Shown here piece after piece: positions 32,720 through 41,488 of a stretch of DNA of 55,416 bases (its first letter is position 1; each line of letters starts with the position of its first letter). Where the stretch lies: positions 1 through 55,416 of the forward strand of contig CAZPMK010000008.1 in NCBI GenBank assembly GCA_964587915.1, written 5' to 3'. The position numbers and the translations under genes were made by a program. The DNA is from CAG-177 sp964587915. GTDB taxonomy: Bacteria; Bacillota; Clostridia; Oscillospirales; Acutalibacteraceae. The notes beneath the pieces are model-generated. The model searched no databases. It was not told the origin of the DNA and saw nothing but the letters and a program-made list of their open reading frames with translations.

Positions 32720-35401
32720 ATGAATTGGCATTCCGAACGGGCGTCGGCGGTGATTGATAAGCTCGGTAGCGATGAACAGGCGGGTCTTAGCGAGCACGAG
32801 GCAAAGAAGCGGCTTGAGGAATACGGTGAGAACCGACTTGAGGATAAAAAGAAAGTATCGCTTTTACGGCAGTTTTTGAGTCAGTTTTCTGATTTTTGCG
32901 TTATCATACTTTTTATAGCTTGTGTAATTTCGTTCGTTACGGGAATAATCGACGGCAGCCGTGATTTTGCCGACCCGATAATGATTTTGACAATAGTGAT
33001 AATGAATGCGGTGATCGGCGTCGTTCAGGAAAGACGAGCCGAAAGGGCGATAGAGGCTCTTAAAAAGCTGTCGGCACCGACGGCGAAGGCTGTTCGTTCG
33101 GGAAAATTCGTAAAATTGCCTACGGAATCGCTTGTTCCCGGAGATATAATTTTGCTTGAAAGCGGTGATCTTGTACCTGCGGATGCGAGGATTATTTCTT
33201 GTGAGGGATTAAAGGTGCGGGAAAGTGCCTTAACGGGTGAAGCCGAGGCTACGCTAAAAACTTCTGCGGTGATAGACGAAAGCGAATGCGAGCTTGCCGA
33301 CATGAAAAACTGCGTGTTTGCTTCAACAACGGTTATTGCGGGGAGCTGTCGTGCCGTTGTCACCGAAACGGGGATGAATACAAAGGTCGGGCGTATAGCG
33401 GATATGCTGAAATCCGAGCCTGCACCGCAAACCCCTTTGCAAATTCGGCTTGCGAGTGTCGGCAAGGCTCTTGCGGTTGCTTGCGTGATAATCTGTGCGG
33501 TGGTTTTCGCGGTCGGAGTACAAAGGAAAAGCGGAGTCATGAATTCGTTTATGCTCTCTGTCGGGCTTGCCGTTGCAGCAATTCCCGAGGGTCTTCCTGC
33601 AATAGTTACGGTGGTTTTGTCAATAGGAGTGCAAAGACTTGCCAAGAGCAATACCATAATCCGTCATCTTCCCGCCGTTGAAACTCTCGGAGCGGCTACA
33701 TATATTTGTTCCGATAAAACGGGTACACTCACCAAAAACAAAATGACGGTTGTTCGTCTTTGCGGTGTCAACGGAGAATTGCAAACCAAAAGCGAGCACG
33801 GCAAGAGGCTTGTGCTGTTCGGCTCCGTTTGCTCCGATTCAAGAGCGGAAAAGCGAAAAGGCAGGCTGAATTTTAGCGGCGACCCAACGGAAACGGCAAT
33901 TCTCGAAGCGGCGTATAATTCCGGTGAAGATGTCACAATGCTTGAAAAGAAATATCCGAGACTCGGCGTAACACCGTTCACCTCCGAAAACAAGAAAATG
34001 TGCGTTGTCAACCGTATCGGCGGAGAATTACAGCTTACCGTAAAGGGGGCACCCGATGTTTTGCTTCCGCTGTGTACGCATTACGAGGAAAACGGCAGAG
34101 TGATGAAATTCACGCAGGAGCTGCGGAGAAAAACAACGGTGCAAAATGAAACGATGGCGGGGGAGGCGTTGCGAGTTATTGCCGTTGCATATCGGAAAGC
34201 GGCATCGGGCGAGGATAAAAAAGAAGAGGAGCTCATATTCTGCGGACTTATCGGTATGCTTGATCCTCCGAGACCCGAAGCGGCAAGGGCGGTCGGCATT
34301 TGTAAGCAGGCGGGAATAACGCCGGTAATGATAACGGGAGATCACATTTCAACGGCGTGTGCCGTGGCGGAAAAGCTCGGAATATATCAAAAAGGTGACC
34401 TTGCGATGACGGGTAGGGATATTGATGCCTGCGGCGATGAAGAATTTTCTCGGCGTGTTATGCAATGCAGAGTTTATGCGAGAGTTACCCCCGAACACAA
34501 AATGCGTATTGTAAAGGCTTTGCGGGCAAACGGCGAAACGGTTGCAATGACGGGTGACGGAGTGAATGACGCACCGGCTTTGAAAGCCGCCGATATCGGC
34601 TGTGCAATGGGCAGTGGCGGGACGGATGTTGCGAAAAATGCTGCCGATATGATTTTGACGGACGACAATTTTGCCACCATCGTCAAGGCGGTCGAACAGG
34701 GCAGGGGAATATATGATAATATCAAAAAAGCCGTGCATTTTCTGCTCGGCACCAATATCGGCGAGATATTAACTATTTTCTTTGCTTCAATTCTCGGATT
34801 TGAAACGCCGCTTGAAGCGATACATCTTTTGTGGGTGAATCTTGTCACCGATTCACTTCCGGCAATGGCACTCGGAACCGAAAAGCCCGAAAAAGGAATA
34901 ATGAACCGAAAACCTCTGCCGCAAAGTAAGGGCTTTTTCGCCGATGGGCTTTGGCTTGACATATCGCTTGAGGGAATGCTCATCGGAGCACTGACACTCT
35001 TATCTTTTGCGGTAGGAAGATTTATTTTGCCGAGTGAAAATCCGCTTGTTCTCGGCAGAACAATGGCATTTTGCACCCTCAGCTTTTGTGAAATAACGCA
35101 TTCGCTGAATTTGCGTTCATCTCAGCCGATACTGAAAACGGGTCTGTTCGGAAACAAAATGATGAACATTGCCTTTCCCGTATGCACCGCCGCACAAGCC
35201 GCTGTTGTTGTGATACCGTCACTTGCTCGGCTGTTCGGAGTCGTTCCGCTGAATTTTCTTGAATGGGTGATTGTCGGGGCAATATCCATGGTGCCTCCCG
35301 CAGTGGGTGAGACGGGAAAAATTCTTTCATATCTTGCAAGACAAAGGGCGGAGCGGACGCTCGGAAAAGCAAAAGCGGAAATAAAAAAAGGAGGCTGTTA
35401 A
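32720..35401 (+). CDS. P-type cation (probably Ca2+) translocating ATPase
   Basis: This is a second 893-residue P2-type ATPase, clearly a distant paralogue of the one at 27357. It has the actuator loop LTGEAEA, canonical PEGLP in M4 (289-293), the phosphorylated Asp332 in CSDKTGTLTKN, TGDGVNDAPALKAADIG and the M6 NLVTDSLPAMALG. The PEGLP motif and the VTDSLP segment fit SERCA/PMCA-like calcium pumps. It starts with AGGGGG upstream and has no riboswitch. Its last codons form one arm of the terminator that serves the convergent rpsR operon. Confidence 0.92.
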   Translation: MNWHSERASAVIDKLGSDEQAGLSEHEAKKRLEEYGENRLEDKKKVSLLRQFLSQFSDFCVIILFIACVISFVTGIIDGSRDFADPIMILTIVIMNAVIGVVQERRAERAIEALKKLSAPTAKAVRSGKFVKLPTESLVPGDIILLESGDLVPADARIISCEGLKVRESALTGEAEATLKTSAVIDESECELADMKNCVFASTTVIAGSCRAVVTETGMNTKVGRIADMLKSEPAPQTPLQIRLASVGKALAVACVIICAVVFAVGVQRKSGVMNSFMLSVGLAVAAIPEGLPAIVTVVLSIGVQRLAKSNTIIRHLPAVETLGAATYICSDKTGTLTKNKMTVVRLCGVNGELQTKSEHGKRLVLFGSVCSDSRAEKRKGRLNFSGDPTETAILEAAYNSGEDVTMLEKKYPRLGVTPFTSENKKMCVVNRIGGELQLTVKGAPDVLLPLCTHYEENGRVMKFTQELRRKTTVQNETMAGEALRVIAVAYRKAASGEDKKEEELIFCGLIGMLDPPRPEAARAVGICKQAGITPVMITGDHISTACAVAEKLGIYQKGDLAMTGRDIDACGDEEFSRRVMQCRVYARVTPEHKMRIVKALRANGETVAMTGDGVNDAPALKAADIGCAMGSGGTDVAKNAADMILTDDNFATIVKAVEQGRGIYDNIKKAVHFLLGTNIGEILTIFFASILGFETPLEAIHLLWVNLVTDSLPAMALGTEKPEKGIMNRKPLPQSKGFFADGLWLDISLEGMLIGALTLLSFAVGRFILPSENPLVLGRTMAFCTLSFCEITHSLNLRSSQPILKTGLFGNKMMNIAFPVCTAAQAAVVVIPSLARLFGVVPLNFLEWVIVGAISMVPPAVGETGKILSYLARQRAERTLGKAKAEIKKGGC

Positions 35402-35414
35402 AAAAACAGCCTCC
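35382..35414 (-). terminator. Terminator of the rpsF-ssb-rpsR operon
   Basis: The arms GGAGGCTGTT (35390-35399) and AACAGCCTCC (35405-35414) are perfect inverted repeats. On the minus strand the stem is followed by TTTTTTTATTT, which lies inside the 3' end of the convergent ATPase gene. Confidence 0.85.
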
Positions 35415-35426
35415 GCAACTTTATAA

Positions 35427-35672
35427 TCAGTCGCTGGTGTAGGGAACAAGAGCAACCTGACGGGCACGCTTGATAGCGGTGGTCAGTTCACGCTGATGCT
35501 TTGCACAGGTGCCGGTAACACGGCGGGGAAGGATCTTTGCTCTGTCGGAAGTGAACTTGTTGAGCTTTGCAACATCCTTGTAGTCGATGTACTCAACCTT
35601 GTCTACGCAAAATGCGCAAACCTTCCTGCGACCCTTTTTGTTGGGTCTTCTGTCGCTTTTATCGTAAGCCAT
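35427..35672 (-). CDS. rpsR: 30S ribosomal protein S18
   Basis: The 81-residue S18 has the core ILPRRVTGTCAKHQRELTTAIKRAR, where it binds S6 and 16S rRNA on the 30S platform. Zinc ligands (VCAFC and GTCAKH) are present, so this is the C+ form. It starts with a GGAGG ribosome-binding site and lies 36 bases after ssb in the standard rpsF-ssb-rpsR order. Confidence 0.97.
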   Translation of the reverse strand: MAYDKSDRRPNKKGRRKVCAFCVDKVEYIDYKDVAKLNKFTSDRAKILPRRVTGTCAKHQRELTTAIKRARQVALVPYTSD

Positions 35673-35708
35673 GGATTAAACCTCCTTTTTCAGTTTACAT
35701 ACGGACGG

Positions 35709-36146
35709 TCAAAACGGAAGATCGTCCTCGGGTATCTCTTTGAAATCGCCTTCATCTGCGTTCGAGTAAGAGGGGGCAGGCTGAGAAACGGCATAGCTGT
35801 CATTTCTTTGAGCGGTACCGGTTTCACTCTTTGAACCGCAGAAGCTCGCACTGTCTGCGACGATTTCAACGGCTTTTCTCTTGTTGCCGTTCTTATCCTC
35901 GTAGGTTCTCGCCTGAATGGAGCCTTGAATTGCGATCATTGAACCCTTGCGGAAGTATTTGCAGATAAATTCTGCATTCTGTCTCCACGCAATAACGTCA
36001 ATGAAATCAGTCTGACGCTCCTCGCCCTGACGGGCATAACGGCGGTCAACCGCAACGGTGAAGGATGTGACCGAGATTCCCGATCCTGTGGTGCGAAGCT
36101 CGGGGTCTGCAACGAGTCTGCCCATTATAACGGCACAGTTAAGCAT
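35709..36146 (-). CDS. ssb: Single-stranded DNA-binding protein
   Basis: The 145-residue protein has an N-terminal OB fold (MLNCAVIMGRLVADPELRTT, then FTVAVDRRYARQG and WRQNAEFICKYFRKGS) and a flexible tail ending in the acidic tip EDDLPF, which recruits partner proteins such as RecO, PriA and DNA polymerase subunits. It coats single-stranded DNA during replication and repair. It lies between rpsF and rpsR, as in B. subtilis ssbA. Confidence 0.97.
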   Translation of the reverse strand: MLNCAVIMGRLVADPELRTTGSGISVTSFTVAVDRRYARQGEERQTDFIDVIAWRQNAEFICKYFRKGSMIAIQGSIQARTYEDKNGNKRKAVEIVADSASFCGSKSETGTAQRNDSYAVSQPAPSYSNADEGDFKEIPEDDLPF

Positions 36147-36158
36147 TACAAGACCTCC

Positions 36159-36449
36159 TTAGTTTTTCTTGACAATGAGAGAACGAAGTACGCCGTCCGT
36201 TATCTTGAAGATACGGTCAAGCTCTGCGGGAAATTCGGGAGCAGCCTGATAGTTGAAGAGAACGTAGTATCCCTCGGGTTCGTCGTTGATAAGATAAGCA
36301 AGTCTGCGCTTACCCCATTCATCAACGCTCTCAAGAGTGCCGTTAGCCTCAATCAGAGCCTTGAACTTCTCTACGAGCGGCTGAGCAGCTTCTTCGCCGT
36401 TGGCAACTGAAAAAACCACCATTGTCTCATAGCTGTTGTTTGCTGACAT
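36159..36449 (-). CDS. rpsF: 30S ribosomal protein S6
   Basis: The protein has 96 residues from ATG 36449 (AAGGAGGTGC upstream); the frame opens 16 codons earlier without support. The ferredoxin-like S6 core shows YETMVVFSV at the start, WGKRRLAYLINDEPEGYYVLF in the middle and TDGVLRSLIVKK at the end. It binds S18 and 16S rRNA. First gene of the rpsF-ssb-rpsR operon. Confidence 0.97.
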   Translation of the reverse strand: MSANNSYETMVVFSVANGEEAAQPLVEKFKALIEANGTLESVDEWGKRRLAYLINDEPEGYYVLFNYQAAPEFPAELDRIFKITDGVLRSLIVKKN

Positions 36450-36546
36450 TCTTAAAGCACCTCCTTTTGGTCTTTGGCCACGGTGCATCCGTGGCAAGGA
36501 TAAAATGAATTTTTAATCCTAACTGTTTATTTCACAGCGGTTTATA

Positions 36547-36575
36547 ATTTTAGCAAAACACGGACGGTTTGTCAA
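36547..36575 (-). promoter_or_regulatory. rpsF operon promoter
   Basis: On the minus strand TTGACA (plus 36570-36575) and TAAAAT (plus 36547-36552) have a 17-base spacer, about 100 bases before rpsF. The leader in between may hold S6:S18 feedback elements, but I see no clear motif. Confidence 0.7.
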
Positions 36576-36617
36576 GTGCTTCGCAAAATATTTTTGAAAA
36601 ACGGGAAAAATAGTTTT

Positions 36618-37472
36618 TTATTTGGCGATTATGTATCTTGTGAGCGTGGTACTGCGGTTTTCTGCGGTACGGTCAACAACGCAAAATACGGGATATCCGT
36701 TTGCGTTGGCATAAACCGTCATATCCTCCGCCTCATGGTCGGCACCTATTGCTCTTGTCATGAAGGTTTCAACCTTTCCGGTAAGGAGATTTACTTTGAA
36801 TATGCTCTTTTCGTCAGCCTTTTCATCGGCAGAGAGATAAAGGAAATCGTCGAAAACCTCGCCGCCCTGAACCTGATCTATTTCTTTGCTGAGGGGGAGA
36901 GAATACAGGAAATTCATCGTGTCGAGCTTAAATACATTGAGAACCCTTGCGTTTTCCCATTCCGCAGTATAGAGCAGACCTTTTTCGGCGTTGATTGCAC
37001 ACCAGGGAACACCGTCAACATGAAGAGACGGAGGAAGCTCATAGGCTACGCCGGTGTATTCGAGAGTTTCCGCGTTGTAAAGAGCGATGAACGGATGCTG
37101 ATATGCGGTGCCGTCCTCGATGGCAGCATAGATTTTGCCGTTATAGTAGCTGAGTCCGCCGATGTGATTACAGCCTTTTTCCGCAAGCTCGTCGGGAATT
37201 GCATTCGTCATTATGAGACGAATCTCGCCGTCCTCGATTTTAGCCTTGCCGAGGTTCTTTTTGCCGCTGAAATAGAAATATTCGCCGTCGTTCGTTATGC
37301 CTTGATTGGACATATATCTGTCCTCGAAAAAGTAGTAGGACTTATCGAGAACCTCCATGCCGTCGGGAACGGGAATGTTCGCCTCGGCAGGACCGACAAT
37401 AAGCATCATGATGAGTGAAAGAATGGATATGCAGCGCTTGAAAAGCACATAAAGAAAGCCGTAAGAAACCAT
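36618..37472 (-). CDS. Membrane-anchored beta-propeller-like protein, unknown function
   Basis: The protein has 284 residues from ATG 37472, eight bases after GGAG. An N-terminal hydrophobic segment (ILSLIMMLIVGPAEA) is a likely signal peptide or anchor. The rest has repeating short beta-rich blocks (NDGEYFYFSGKK, GLSYYNGKIYAAIEDG, WCAINAEKGLLYTAEWENA, GEVFDDFLYLSADE, EDMTVYANANGYPVFCVVD) like a six- or seven-bladed propeller of the SMP-30/SdiA-regulated type. Function and ligand are unknown. It has its own promoter, divergent from uvrC. Confidence 0.75.
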   Translation of the reverse strand: MVSYGFLYVLFKRCISILSLIMMLIVGPAEANIPVPDGMEVLDKSYYFFEDRYMSNQGITNDGEYFYFSGKKNLGKAKIEDGEIRLIMTNAIPDELAEKGCNHIGGLSYYNGKIYAAIEDGTAYQHPFIALYNAETLEYTGVAYELPPSLHVDGVPWCAINAEKGLLYTAEWENARVLNVFKLDTMNFLYSLPLSKEIDQVQGGEVFDDFLYLSADEKADEKSIFKVNLLTGKVETFMTRAIGADHEAEDMTVYANANGYPVFCVVDRTAENRSTTLTRYIIAK

Positions 37473-37503
37473 TGAAACATCTCCAAGTTTTATTTTTAAT
37501 GAT

Positions 37504-37532
37504 ATTATATAGCCTCGGAAGAAAAAAGTCAA
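37504..37532 (-). promoter_or_regulatory. Promoter of the propeller-like gene
   Basis: On the minus strand TTGACT (plus 37527-37532) and TATAAT (plus 37504-37509) have a 17-base spacer. Confidence 0.7.
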
Positions 37533-37554
37533 CCTAAAGAAGCATTTTTTATGC

Positions 37555-37583
37555 TTGCGGAAATGACAATATTAATGTATAAT
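37555..37583 (+). promoter_or_regulatory. uvrC promoter
   Basis: TTGCGG (37555-37560) and TATAAT (37578-37583) have a 17-base spacer, 24 bases before uvrC. No LexA box is seen here. Confidence 0.65.
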
Positions 37584-37607
37584 AGAAAGGTACAGGGGGT
37601 GAGCTTC

Positions 37608-39449
37608 ATGGACGAAAGAATGTCACGACTGAGAAAAAAATCGATGAGTCTGCCGCTGAATCCCGGCGTCTATTTAATGAAAAACAAAAAGGGCGAAATA
37701 ATATATGTCGGAAAGGCAAAGGCTCTTAAAAATCGAGTCAGCTCGTATTTCGGTTCACAAACCAATCATACCGTCAAGGTTCGGCGTATGGTTGAAAATG
37801 TTGAGGATTTTGATTATATTCTCTGCGACAGCGAATTTGAAGCACTGGTGCTTGAATGCTCACTGATAAAACAGCACAGCCCCAAATATAATATTCTGCT
37901 TAAAGACGACAAGGGATACAATTATATAAAGGTTGTTGACGGAGAATGGCGTAATTTCTTTGCGGTCAAGCAGCAGCTTTGCGACGGTGCAAGGTATATC
38001 GGGCCCTACACCGGCTCATACGGAATAACCAATGCCGTTACGGAGGCGAAAAAGCTGTTCCTTATTCCGCAATGCTCAAAGCAATTCCCGAGAGACTACA
38101 AAAAAAGCAGACCGTGCCTGAATTATTATATCGGTCAGTGTGCAGCTCCGTGTGCAGGCAAAACGACGAGAAGCGAGCACAACGAAGCGGTTGAGTCGGC
38201 ACTGAATTTCATCATGAACGGCTCGGGCGAAACGATGGATAGACTTACAAAGCAAATGCTTCAGGCATCGGAAAATCTCGAATTTGAAAAAGCCGCAAAG
38301 CTCAGAGACAGGATAAACGCCCTCAAAAAGGTGACGGAAAAGCAAAAGGTCGTTGCGGCATCGGTCGAGGAACAGGATGTTTTCGCCATAGTCGGAGCGG
38401 CACACGGCTCATCTCCCAAGGCTTGCCTCTCGGTGCTGAGATTCAAGAACGGCAGACTGTATGACAGCGAGCATTTCATGATAGACTTACCCGAAAATCT
38501 TCCCGAGGCAAGGCATGAGCTGATAAGAAGTTATTATTCCATGCGGGATTTTGTCCCGAGACGCATTGCTCTTGACGGCGAGGCAGAGGATTCCGAGATT
38601 TTGTGCGAATGGCTTTCCTCCCTTGCGGGCAGAAAGGTCAGTATTGTCGTTCCGCAAAAAGGTGAACAGCATTCTCTTGTTGAAATGTGTCGCTCCAATG
38701 CGGCACAGAAGCTGGCGTTGTATCTCGGAAGAACGGGCAAGGCTACGGCGGCATCGGATGAGCTTGGCAGTCTGCTCGGCTTAAAGGCTCCGCCCGAATA
38801 TATTGAGTCATACGATATTTCTCATACTGCGGGAAGTGACAACGTTGCGGGCATGGTTGTTTTCAAGAACGGCGTTCCGTATAAAAAAGCGTACAGACAT
38901 TTTGCCATAAAGAGTTTTTCGGGACAGGATGACTATGCTTCAATGGCAGAGGTGCTTGAACGCAGATTTTCCGAATATGAAAAAAACAAAGAAACGGGAG
39001 AGGGCTTCGGCAGACTCCCCGATTTGATTTTGCTTGACGGCGGCAGAGGACAGGTCAACGCTGTGCTTCCCGTCCTTGCAAGGTTCGGCTTGGATATCCC
39101 GATTTTCGGCATGGTCAAGGATTCCCACCACAGAACCCGTGCAATAACCGGCTCGGGCGAGGAACTTTCACTGACCTCCAAAAGGGCGGCGTTTACTCTC
39201 GTTTCAACCATTCAGGAGGAGGTACACCGCTTTTCGGTTTCGTATCACCGCTCAAAGCACGGCAAGGCATCTCTTTCGTCGTCGCTTCTTTCAATAGAGG
39301 GAATCGGCGAAAAAAGATGCAAGGCGTTGCTCAAAAAATTCAAAACACTCAAAGCGATTGCGGCGGCAAGCGAGGAGGAAATTTTCCAAACCGAGGGCAT
39401 GAGCAGAGCGGCGGCAAAGGCTGTTTTTGCCGCATTTCATCAGGAATAA
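37608..39449 (+). CDS. uvrC: UvrABC excision nuclease subunit C
   Basis: The protein has 613 residues from ATG 37608 (AGGGGGTGAG upstream). The N-terminal GIY-YIG nuclease shows PGVYLMKN and GEIIYVGKAKALKNRV and makes the 3' incision; a Cys-containing segment and the UVR motif (FEKAAKLRDRI, about residues 205-240) follow. The RNase H-like domain has ESYDISHTAG and LILLDGGRGQV and makes the 5' incision. Two C-terminal helix-hairpin-helix motifs (SIEGIGEKRCKALL and EIFQTEGMSRAAAKAV) bind DNA. Length is standard. It works with UvrA and UvrB in nucleotide excision repair. Confidence 0.96.
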   Translation: MDERMSRLRKKSMSLPLNPGVYLMKNKKGEIIYVGKAKALKNRVSSYFGSQTNHTVKVRRMVENVEDFDYILCDSEFEALVLECSLIKQHSPKYNILLKDDKGYNYIKVVDGEWRNFFAVKQQLCDGARYIGPYTGSYGITNAVTEAKKLFLIPQCSKQFPRDYKKSRPCLNYYIGQCAAPCAGKTTRSEHNEAVESALNFIMNGSGETMDRLTKQMLQASENLEFEKAAKLRDRINALKKVTEKQKVVAASVEEQDVFAIVGAAHGSSPKACLSVLRFKNGRLYDSEHFMIDLPENLPEARHELIRSYYSMRDFVPRRIALDGEAEDSEILCEWLSSLAGRKVSIVVPQKGEQHSLVEMCRSNAAQKLALYLGRTGKATAASDELGSLLGLKAPPEYIESYDISHTAGSDNVAGMVVFKNGVPYKKAYRHFAIKSFSGQDDYASMAEVLERRFSEYEKNKETGEGFGRLPDLILLDGGRGQVNAVLPVLARFGLDIPIFGMVKDSHHRTRAITGSGEELSLTSKRAAFTLVSTIQEEVHRFSVSYHRSKHGKASLSSSLLSIEGIGEKRCKALLKKFKTLKAIAAASEEEIFQTEGMSRAAAKAVFAAFHQE

Positions 39450-39502
39450 GCACATAAAACAAGGATTTTTTGAAAAAAACGGATATATCTCAACAATTTG
39501 AC

Positions 39503-39532
39503 TTGACAACACCTTGTGTTTAGTGCGATAAT
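39503..39532 (+). promoter_or_regulatory. rsmD-coaD operon promoter
   Basis: A TTGACA -35 (39503-39508) and a GATAAT -10 (39527-39532) with an 18-base spacer lie about 95 bases before rsmD. Confidence 0.65.
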
Positions 39533-39548
39533 AAATTGATTATAGGGT

Positions 39549-39568
39549 AAAAGGCTTGGTTGCCTTTT
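39549..39568 (+). terminator. Terminator-like hairpin in the rsmD leader
   Basis: The stem AAAAGGC/GCCTTTT with loop TTGGTT ends in a T run. It lies downstream of the rsmD promoter, so it may be the uvrC terminator or an attenuator. A second GC-rich pairing (CCGCCG 39586-39591 with CGGCGG 39610-39615) lies between it and the start codon. Confidence 0.5.
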
Positions 39569-39633
39569 TCCGGCATTAAAATATCCCGCCGCCAATCAAC
39601 CGATTTATTCGGCGGTTACTTCGGAGGAACGGA

Positions 39634-40170
39634 ATGAGAGTAATAACAGGCTCCGCAAGAGGCATGACACTTAAAACGCTTGACGGAAACGATGTCAGAC
39701 CTACTACCGACAGGGTTAAGGAAGCCGTTTTCAGTGCGATACAGTTTGAAACGCAGGGCAGGAGAATCCTCGACCTTTTTGCCGGCTCGGGTCAGCTCGG
39801 AATAGAGGCTCTCAGCCGCGGAGCAAAAGAGGCTGTTTTCGTTGATGCCGATAAAAACGCAATACGAACGGTTAAAGAAAATCTTGCGAAAACAAGGCTC
39901 GATGCAAATGCAAGCGTGCTTCAAACAGATTCTCTTGCTTTTCTCGGAATGACGGATAAAACCTTTGATATCGCTTTTCTCGACCCGCCGTATTTGACGG
40001 GCTTGCTTCAAAAGGCGTTATCCCGTGTCGGAAATCATATGGCAGACGGCGGCGTTGTCGTGTGCGAGCATCCGTGTACCGAACAGCTCCCCGAGGAAAG
40101 CGGCTGCTTAAAAAAGCATAAGGAATACAGATACGGCAAGGTTGCCGTTACGATATATCGGAAGGAATGA
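39634..40170 (+). CDS. rsmD: 16S rRNA (guanine(966)-N(2))-methyltransferase
   Basis: The 178-residue Rossmann-fold methyltransferase starts with MRVITGSARG and has VRPTTDRVKEAVFS, the SAM-binding LDLFAGSGQLGIEAL (46-60) and the catalytic LDPPY (DPPY 117-120). It methylates G966 of 16S rRNA (E. coli numbering) during 30S assembly. Length is normal. The ribosome-binding site GGAGGAACGG precedes the ATG. It is followed by coaD, the standard Firmicutes pairing. Confidence 0.95.
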   Translation: MRVITGSARGMTLKTLDGNDVRPTTDRVKEAVFSAIQFETQGRRILDLFAGSGQLGIEALSRGAKEAVFVDADKNAIRTVKENLAKTRLDANASVLQTDSLAFLGMTDKTFDIAFLDPPYLTGLLQKALSRVGNHMADGGVVVCEHPCTEQLPEESGCLKKHKEYRYGKVAVTIYRKE

Positions 40171-40174
40171 TAGA

Positions 40175-40672
40175 ATGAGAATTGCACTTTGCCCCGGCAG
40201 CTTTGACCCCGTAACCTGCGGTCACATTGATATAATCCGCAGAGCGGAAAAGCTGTTTGACAAGGTGATAGTTGTGGTCATGGTTAATTACCACAAGCCG
40301 AACAGCTGTTTTACCGCACAAGAAAGAGCGGAGCTTTTGCGTAAAAGTCTCGGTGACGACGAAGGCGTTGAGGTTGATGTATACGGCGGCTTGCTTGCCG
40401 ATTATGCAAAGCAGAAAAATGCGTGTGCGGTTGTAAAGGGTCTGCGGGCGGTATCCGATTTTGAATACGAGTTTCAGCAGGCATTGACGAATAAAAAACT
40501 TAATCCCGAGCTTGAGACGGTATTTCTCACCGCAAATGCCGAGAATATGTACCTCTCATCAAGCGTTGTTAAGCAGGTTTGCGAATTCGGCGGAGATATA
40601 GGCGAATTTGTCCCTGCACAGGTTCGAGACAGCATTATAACCAGAATAAAGGAAAGGAACAGACTTGCATGA
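40175..40672 (+). CDS. coaD: Phosphopantetheine adenylyltransferase
   Basis: The protein has 165 residues from ATG 40175 (GAAGGAATG upstream); the earlier in-frame start lies inside rsmD. It adds AMP from ATP to 4'-phosphopantetheine in coenzyme A synthesis. The nucleotidyltransferase motif PGSFDPVTCGHIDII has the TxGH pair at residues 14-17, and YLSSSVVKQ is the ISSS-like motif at the active site. It is a standard hexameric CoaD by length. Confidence 0.96.
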   Translation: MRIALCPGSFDPVTCGHIDIIRRAEKLFDKVIVVVMVNYHKPNSCFTAQERAELLRKSLGDDEGVEVDVYGGLLADYAKQKNACAVVKGLRAVSDFEYEFQQALTNKKLNPELETVFLTANAENMYLSSSVVKQVCEFGGDIGEFVPAQVRDSIITRIKERNRLA

Positions 40673-41439
40673 ATATCGAAAAATTACTTGACCAAATCGA
40701 GGATGTAATCGAATCGGGAACAAAGGTGCCATTCAGCAGTAAAATAAGCGTTGACGTTGAGGCGATAAAGACGGCGATTGAGGATATCAGACTCGGCTTG
40801 CCGAACGAAATATCACAGGCGAGAGCGATAGTCGCCGACCGTAACAACATTCTTGTCAAGGCGAAAAATGAGGCGGTTAATGCGGTTACAAGCGCACAGG
40901 AGAAGTCCAGAGCGTTGGTATCCTCCGCCGAGGATAAGGTCAGAGACATCGTTCTCAAAACCGAATCCTATACAAAGAGCAAGATAGAAGAAAGCGAAGC
41001 TCAGGCGAAGCAGATAATCAATGCCGCAAACGAGGATGCAAAGGTCATCAGAGCTAACGCACAGCTTGAAGCGGCTGCGATGGTTGAAAACAGCGAGATA
41101 GTCATTCAGGCAAAGGCTACCGCACAGGCACTTACTACGAGTGCTCAGGAGGAAGCGGCATCCACCATAGCAGGTGCAAAGGCACAGGCTGAGAACATTG
41201 TGAATGCGGCGGCGGAGCAGGCGGCGAGAACCATCGAGGATGCACGCATACGCTCCGATGATGCGATAGACAAGGCAAATAAATGGTCAGCCGAAATAAG
41301 AATTGCGGCGGGCGATTTCATCGAGGATATAATGAAAACGGCAGACGATGCAATTGCAAACAGTCAGCGTGAGATTCGTGCGGCAAGAGAAAATATCAAG
41401 AATGTCACGGGCAAAATAGAAGCTCCCGCAGAGCAGTAA
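40669..41439 (+). CDS. Alanine/glutamate-rich coiled-coil protein
   Basis: The protein has 256 residues from ATG 40669, which overlaps the coaD stop (ATGA). After a short N-terminal part it is nearly all helix with Ala, Glu, Gln and Lys in heptad-like order and repeated units such as AQAKQIINAANEDAK and AKAQAENIVNAAAEQAA. This resembles ATP synthase subunit b/V-ATPase subunit E stalks and DivIVA-like coiled coils, but no membrane anchor is present. The function is unknown; its fixed place after coaD in Clostridia suggests a housekeeping or cell-envelope role. Confidence 0.8.
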   Translation: MNIEKLLDQIEDVIESGTKVPFSSKISVDVEAIKTAIEDIRLGLPNEISQARAIVADRNNILVKAKNEAVNAVTSAQEKSRALVSSAEDKVRDIVLKTESYTKSKIEESEAQAKQIINAANEDAKVIRANAQLEAAAMVENSEIVIQAKATAQALTTSAQEEAASTIAGAKAQAENIVNAAAEQAARTIEDARIRSDDAIDKANKWSAEIRIAAGDFIEDIMKTADDAIANSQREIRAARENIKNVTGKIEAPAEQ

Positions 41440-41446
41440 TAAAAAG

Positions 41447-41470
41447 CCCCCTGTTCTTTCGGACAGGGGG
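41447..41470. terminator. Bidirectional terminator between convergent genes
   Basis: The stem CCCCCTGT/ACAGGGGG lies between the coiled-coil gene and the convergent XRE gene. A-rich sequence precedes it, so on the minus strand it is followed by GCTTTTT. Confidence 0.7.
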
Positions 41471-41488
41471 TATAGCAGTAGCCGACGG

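Noticed and set aside
36576..37418. 280-codon plus-strand frame
   Set aside because: It lies fully opposite the propeller-like gene, which has a ribosome-binding site, signal peptide and promoter; this frame has none.
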